DNA from: Gordius sp. MW1
Taxonomy: Eukaryota; Nematomorpha; Gordioida; Gordea; Gordiidae
Assembly: GCA_964036665.1 (NCBI GenBank)
Contig: OZ038526.1
Coordinates: 15,066,001-15,130,000 of the forward strand
Reading direction: 5' to 3'
DNA length: 64,000 bases
Shown: positions 61,501 through 64,000 of the stretch, piece by piece
Position numbering within the stretch: position 1 is the first letter of the stretch
How the letters are laid out: every line of letters begins with the position of its first letter
Position numbers and translations under genes: made by a program
Notes under the pieces: model-generated
Database searches by the model: none
Told to the model about the DNA's origin: nothing
Seen by the model: only the letters and a program-made list of their open reading frames with translations

Positions 61501-64000
61501 GACTTCCGAAAAAAGGTTTGAAGCTGCGAGAACTATCATTTTGACAAAAGACAACGTTTTATTGTTGCGATTAGTTTGTTGTATCGCAACGTGAGTGCTT
61601 AATTTTTGAAAACTGCTCTATGCGATCATGATTTCAAAGTAATAGTTTCTAGATTCTGATAAATTTTTACTTGGGATCATAGAAACCACGTCTGAAAACG
61701 ACAACTTTCATCGGATGAATACGGTTCAAAGAAAAATATGTTAAAAATTTTGAGGTAAAAATATTTATTTTTTTCGATTCTATGTGAAAGTGAAAAAATA
61801 TATAAAAGTAAGCCAATTTGAGAATCCTATTATCCTAGATTGACTTCCGAAAAGAGGTTTTAAGCTGCGCGAACTATCATTTTGACAAAAGACAACGTTT
61901 TATTGTTGCGATTAGTTTGTTGTATCGCAACGTGAGTGCTTAATTTTTGAAAACTGCTCTATGCGATCACGATTTCAAAGTAATAGTTTTTAGATTCTGA
62001 TAAATTTTTACTTGGGATCATAGAAACCACGTCTGAAAACGACAACTTTCATCGGATGAATACGGTTCAAAGAAAAATATGTAAAAAATTTTGAGATAAA
62101 AATATTTATTTTTTTTGATTCTATGTGAAAGTGAAAAAATATATAAAAGTAAGCCAATTTGAGAATCTTATTATCCTAGATTGACTTCCGAAAAGAGGTT
62201 TTAAGCTGCGAGAACTATCATTTTGACAAAAGACAACGTTTTATTGTTGCGATTAGTTTGTTGTATCGCAACGTGAGTGCTTAATTTTTGAAAACTGCTC
62301 TATGCGATCATGATTTCAAAGTAATAGTTTTTTTCTGATAAATTTTTACTTGGGATCATAGAAACCACGTCTGAAAACGACAACTTTCATCGGATGAATA
62401 CGGTTCAAAGAAAAATATGTGAAAAATTTTGAGGTAAAAATATTTATTTTTTTCGATTCTATGTGAAAGAGCATGAAAAAATATATAAAAGTAAGCCAAT
62501 TTGAGAATCCTATTATCCTCGATTGACTTCCGAAAAGAGGTTTTAAGCTGCGAGAACTATCATTTTGACAAAAGACAACGTTTTATTGTTGCGATTAGTT
62601 TGTTGTATCGCAACGTGAGTGCTTAATTTTTGAAAACTGCTCTATGCGATCATGATTTCAAAGTAATAGTTTCTAGATTCTTATAAATTTTTACTTGGGA
62701 TCATAGAAACCACGTCTGAAAACGACAACTTTAATCGGATGAATACGGTTCAAAGAAAAATATATGAAAAATTTTGAGGTAAAAATATTTATTTTTTTCG
62801 ATTCTATGTGAAAGAGCATGAAAAAATATATAAAAGTAAGCCCATTTGAGAATCCTATTATCCTCGATTGACTTCCGAAAAGAGGTTTTAAGCTGCGAGA
62901 ACTATCATGCGATTAGTTTGTTGTATCGCAACGTGAGTGCTTAATTTGAAAACTGCTCTATGCGATCATGATTTCAAAGTAATAGTTTTTAGATTCTGAT
63001 AAATTTTTACTTGGGATCATAGAAACCACGTCTGAAAACGACAACTTTCATCGGATGATTACGGTTCAAAGAAAAATATGTGAAAAATTTTGAGGTAAAA
63101 ATATTTATTTTTTTCGATTCTATGTGAAAGAGCATGAAAAAATATATAAAAGTAAGCCAATTTTAGAATCCTATTATCCTCGATTGACTTCCGAAAAGAG
63201 GTTTTAAGCTGCGAGAACTATCATTTTGACAAAAGACAACGTTTTATTGTTGCGATTAGTTTGTTGTATCGCAACGTGAGTGCTTAATTTTTAAAAACTG
63301 CTCTATGCGATCATGATTTCAAAGTAATAGTTTTTAGATTCTGATAAATTTTTACTTGGGATCATAGAAACCACGTCTGAAAACGACAACTTTCATCGGA
63401 TGAATACGGTTCAAAGAAAAATATGTGAAAGATTTTGAGGTTAAAATATTTATTTTTTTCGATTCTATGTGAAAGAGCATGAAAAATTATATAAAAGTAA
63501 GCCAATTTGAGAATCCTATTATCCTCGATTGACTTCCGAAAAGAGGTTTTAAGCTGCGAGAACTATCATTTTGACAAAAGACAACGTTTTATTGTTGCGA
63601 TTAGTTTGTTGTATCGCAACGTGAGTGCTTAATTTTTGAAAACTGCTCTATGCGATCATGATTTCAAATTAATAGTTTTTAGATTCTGATAAATTTTTAC
63701 TTGGGATCATAGAAACCACGTCTGAAAACGACAACTTTCATCGGATGAATACGGTTCAAAGAAAAATATGTGAAAGATTTTCCGTTAAAATATTTATTTT
63801 TTTCGATTCTATGTGAAAGAGCATGAAAAAATATATAAAAGTAAGCCAATTTGAGAATCCTATTATCCTCGATTGACTTCCGAAAAAAGGTTTGAAGCTG
63901 CGAGAACTATCATTTTGACAAAAGACAACGTTTTATTGTTGCGATTAGTTTGTTGTATCGCAACGTGAGTGCTTAATTTTTGAAAACTGCTCTATGCGAT
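58550..64000. repeat. Higher-order repeat, 7 monomers (2,374 bp), at least 2.3 copies
   Basis: AAGATTTTCCGTTAAAA lies at 59026, 61400 and 63774, exactly 2,374 bp apart. The 27 bp deletion marker is at 60532 and 62906, also 2,374 bp apart. The copies look almost identical by eye, and the array runs off the end of the window, so copy number is a minimum. Confidence 0.88.
58740..58749 (+). promoter_or_regulatory. TATA-box-like motif in the satellite monomer
   Basis: TATATAAAAG matches the eukaryotic TATA consensus and recurs once per monomer on the same strand in most of the array. Some subfamilies lose the match (AAATAAAAG near 36470, TTATATAAAAG near 33362). In this AT-rich context it could be chance. 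No initiator or transcript evidence is visible. Confidence 0.3.

Larger units (their letters stand above)
17779..64000. repeat. 345-bp satellite array, right block (about 134 monomers)
   Basis: Uninterrupted head-to-tail satellite to the end of the window, all in the same orientation as the left block. No gene, RNA or other insertion is visible in it. Monomers vary from about 313 to 347 bp through small deletions that serve as family markers. Recurrent 60-codon plus-strand frames arise where the TAA in GCTTAATTTTTG has changed (GCTTATTTTTTG or GCTCAATTTTTG); they start at TTG, not ATG, and are not genes. Confidence 0.97.

Noticed and set aside
1..64000. Regular short-period repeats suggesting a CRISPR array
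   Set aside because: The whole 345 bp unit repeats with no unique spacers, and the transposons and target-site duplications show a eukaryotic satellite.

Overview
This window is a block of eukaryotic satellite DNA. A tandem repeat with a monomer of about 345 bp (344-347 in intact copies) fills roughly 54 of the 64 kb, or about 155-160 monomers, all in the same orientation. It is AT-rich and has no bacterial gene organisation, rRNA, tRNA or host protein-coding gene that I can support. The array and an invertebrate-style non-LTR retrotransposon suggest pericentromeric or centromeric heterochromatin of an invertebrate animal, possibly an arthropod. The species cannot be named from the sequence.

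Layout: 1-4197 is satellite, with a four-monomer (1,382 bp) higher-order repeat. At 4198-8018 a 3.8 kb non-LTR retrotransposon (coding strand minus) has split one monomer, with a 9 bp target-site duplication. 8019-10090 is satellite. 10091-13911 is a nearly identical second copy of the retrotransposon in the same monomer position with the same target-site duplication, so the element plus about six monomers was duplicated as a 5,893 bp unit. 13912-15732 is satellite. 15733-17778 is a 2,046 bp non-autonomous DNA element with inverted repeats of about 545 bp, TG...CA ends and a 5 bp target duplication. 17779-64000 is uninterrupted satellite with nested higher-order repeats: offsets of 3,083, about 1,020-1,035, 690, 1,375/2,398, 2,040 inside 4,758, and finally 2,374 bp.

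The retrotransposon reading frame is broken in both copies. It encodes a reverse transcriptase with a C-terminal Cys/His cluster and a PD...D nuclease-like domain. Shared breaks show that it was already dead, or nearly so, before duplication. One further 1 bp loss is found only in copy 1. The inverted-repeat element lies only in the second unit, so it probably arrived after the duplication.

Nothing here works together as a gene system. The interest lies in how the repeat evolves: capture of a transposon into a higher-order repeat, hairpin-templated mutation in the monomer, nested amplification, and an inverted-repeat element with layered palindromes. Block boundaries were set by eye from diagnostic variants and are approximate where stated.
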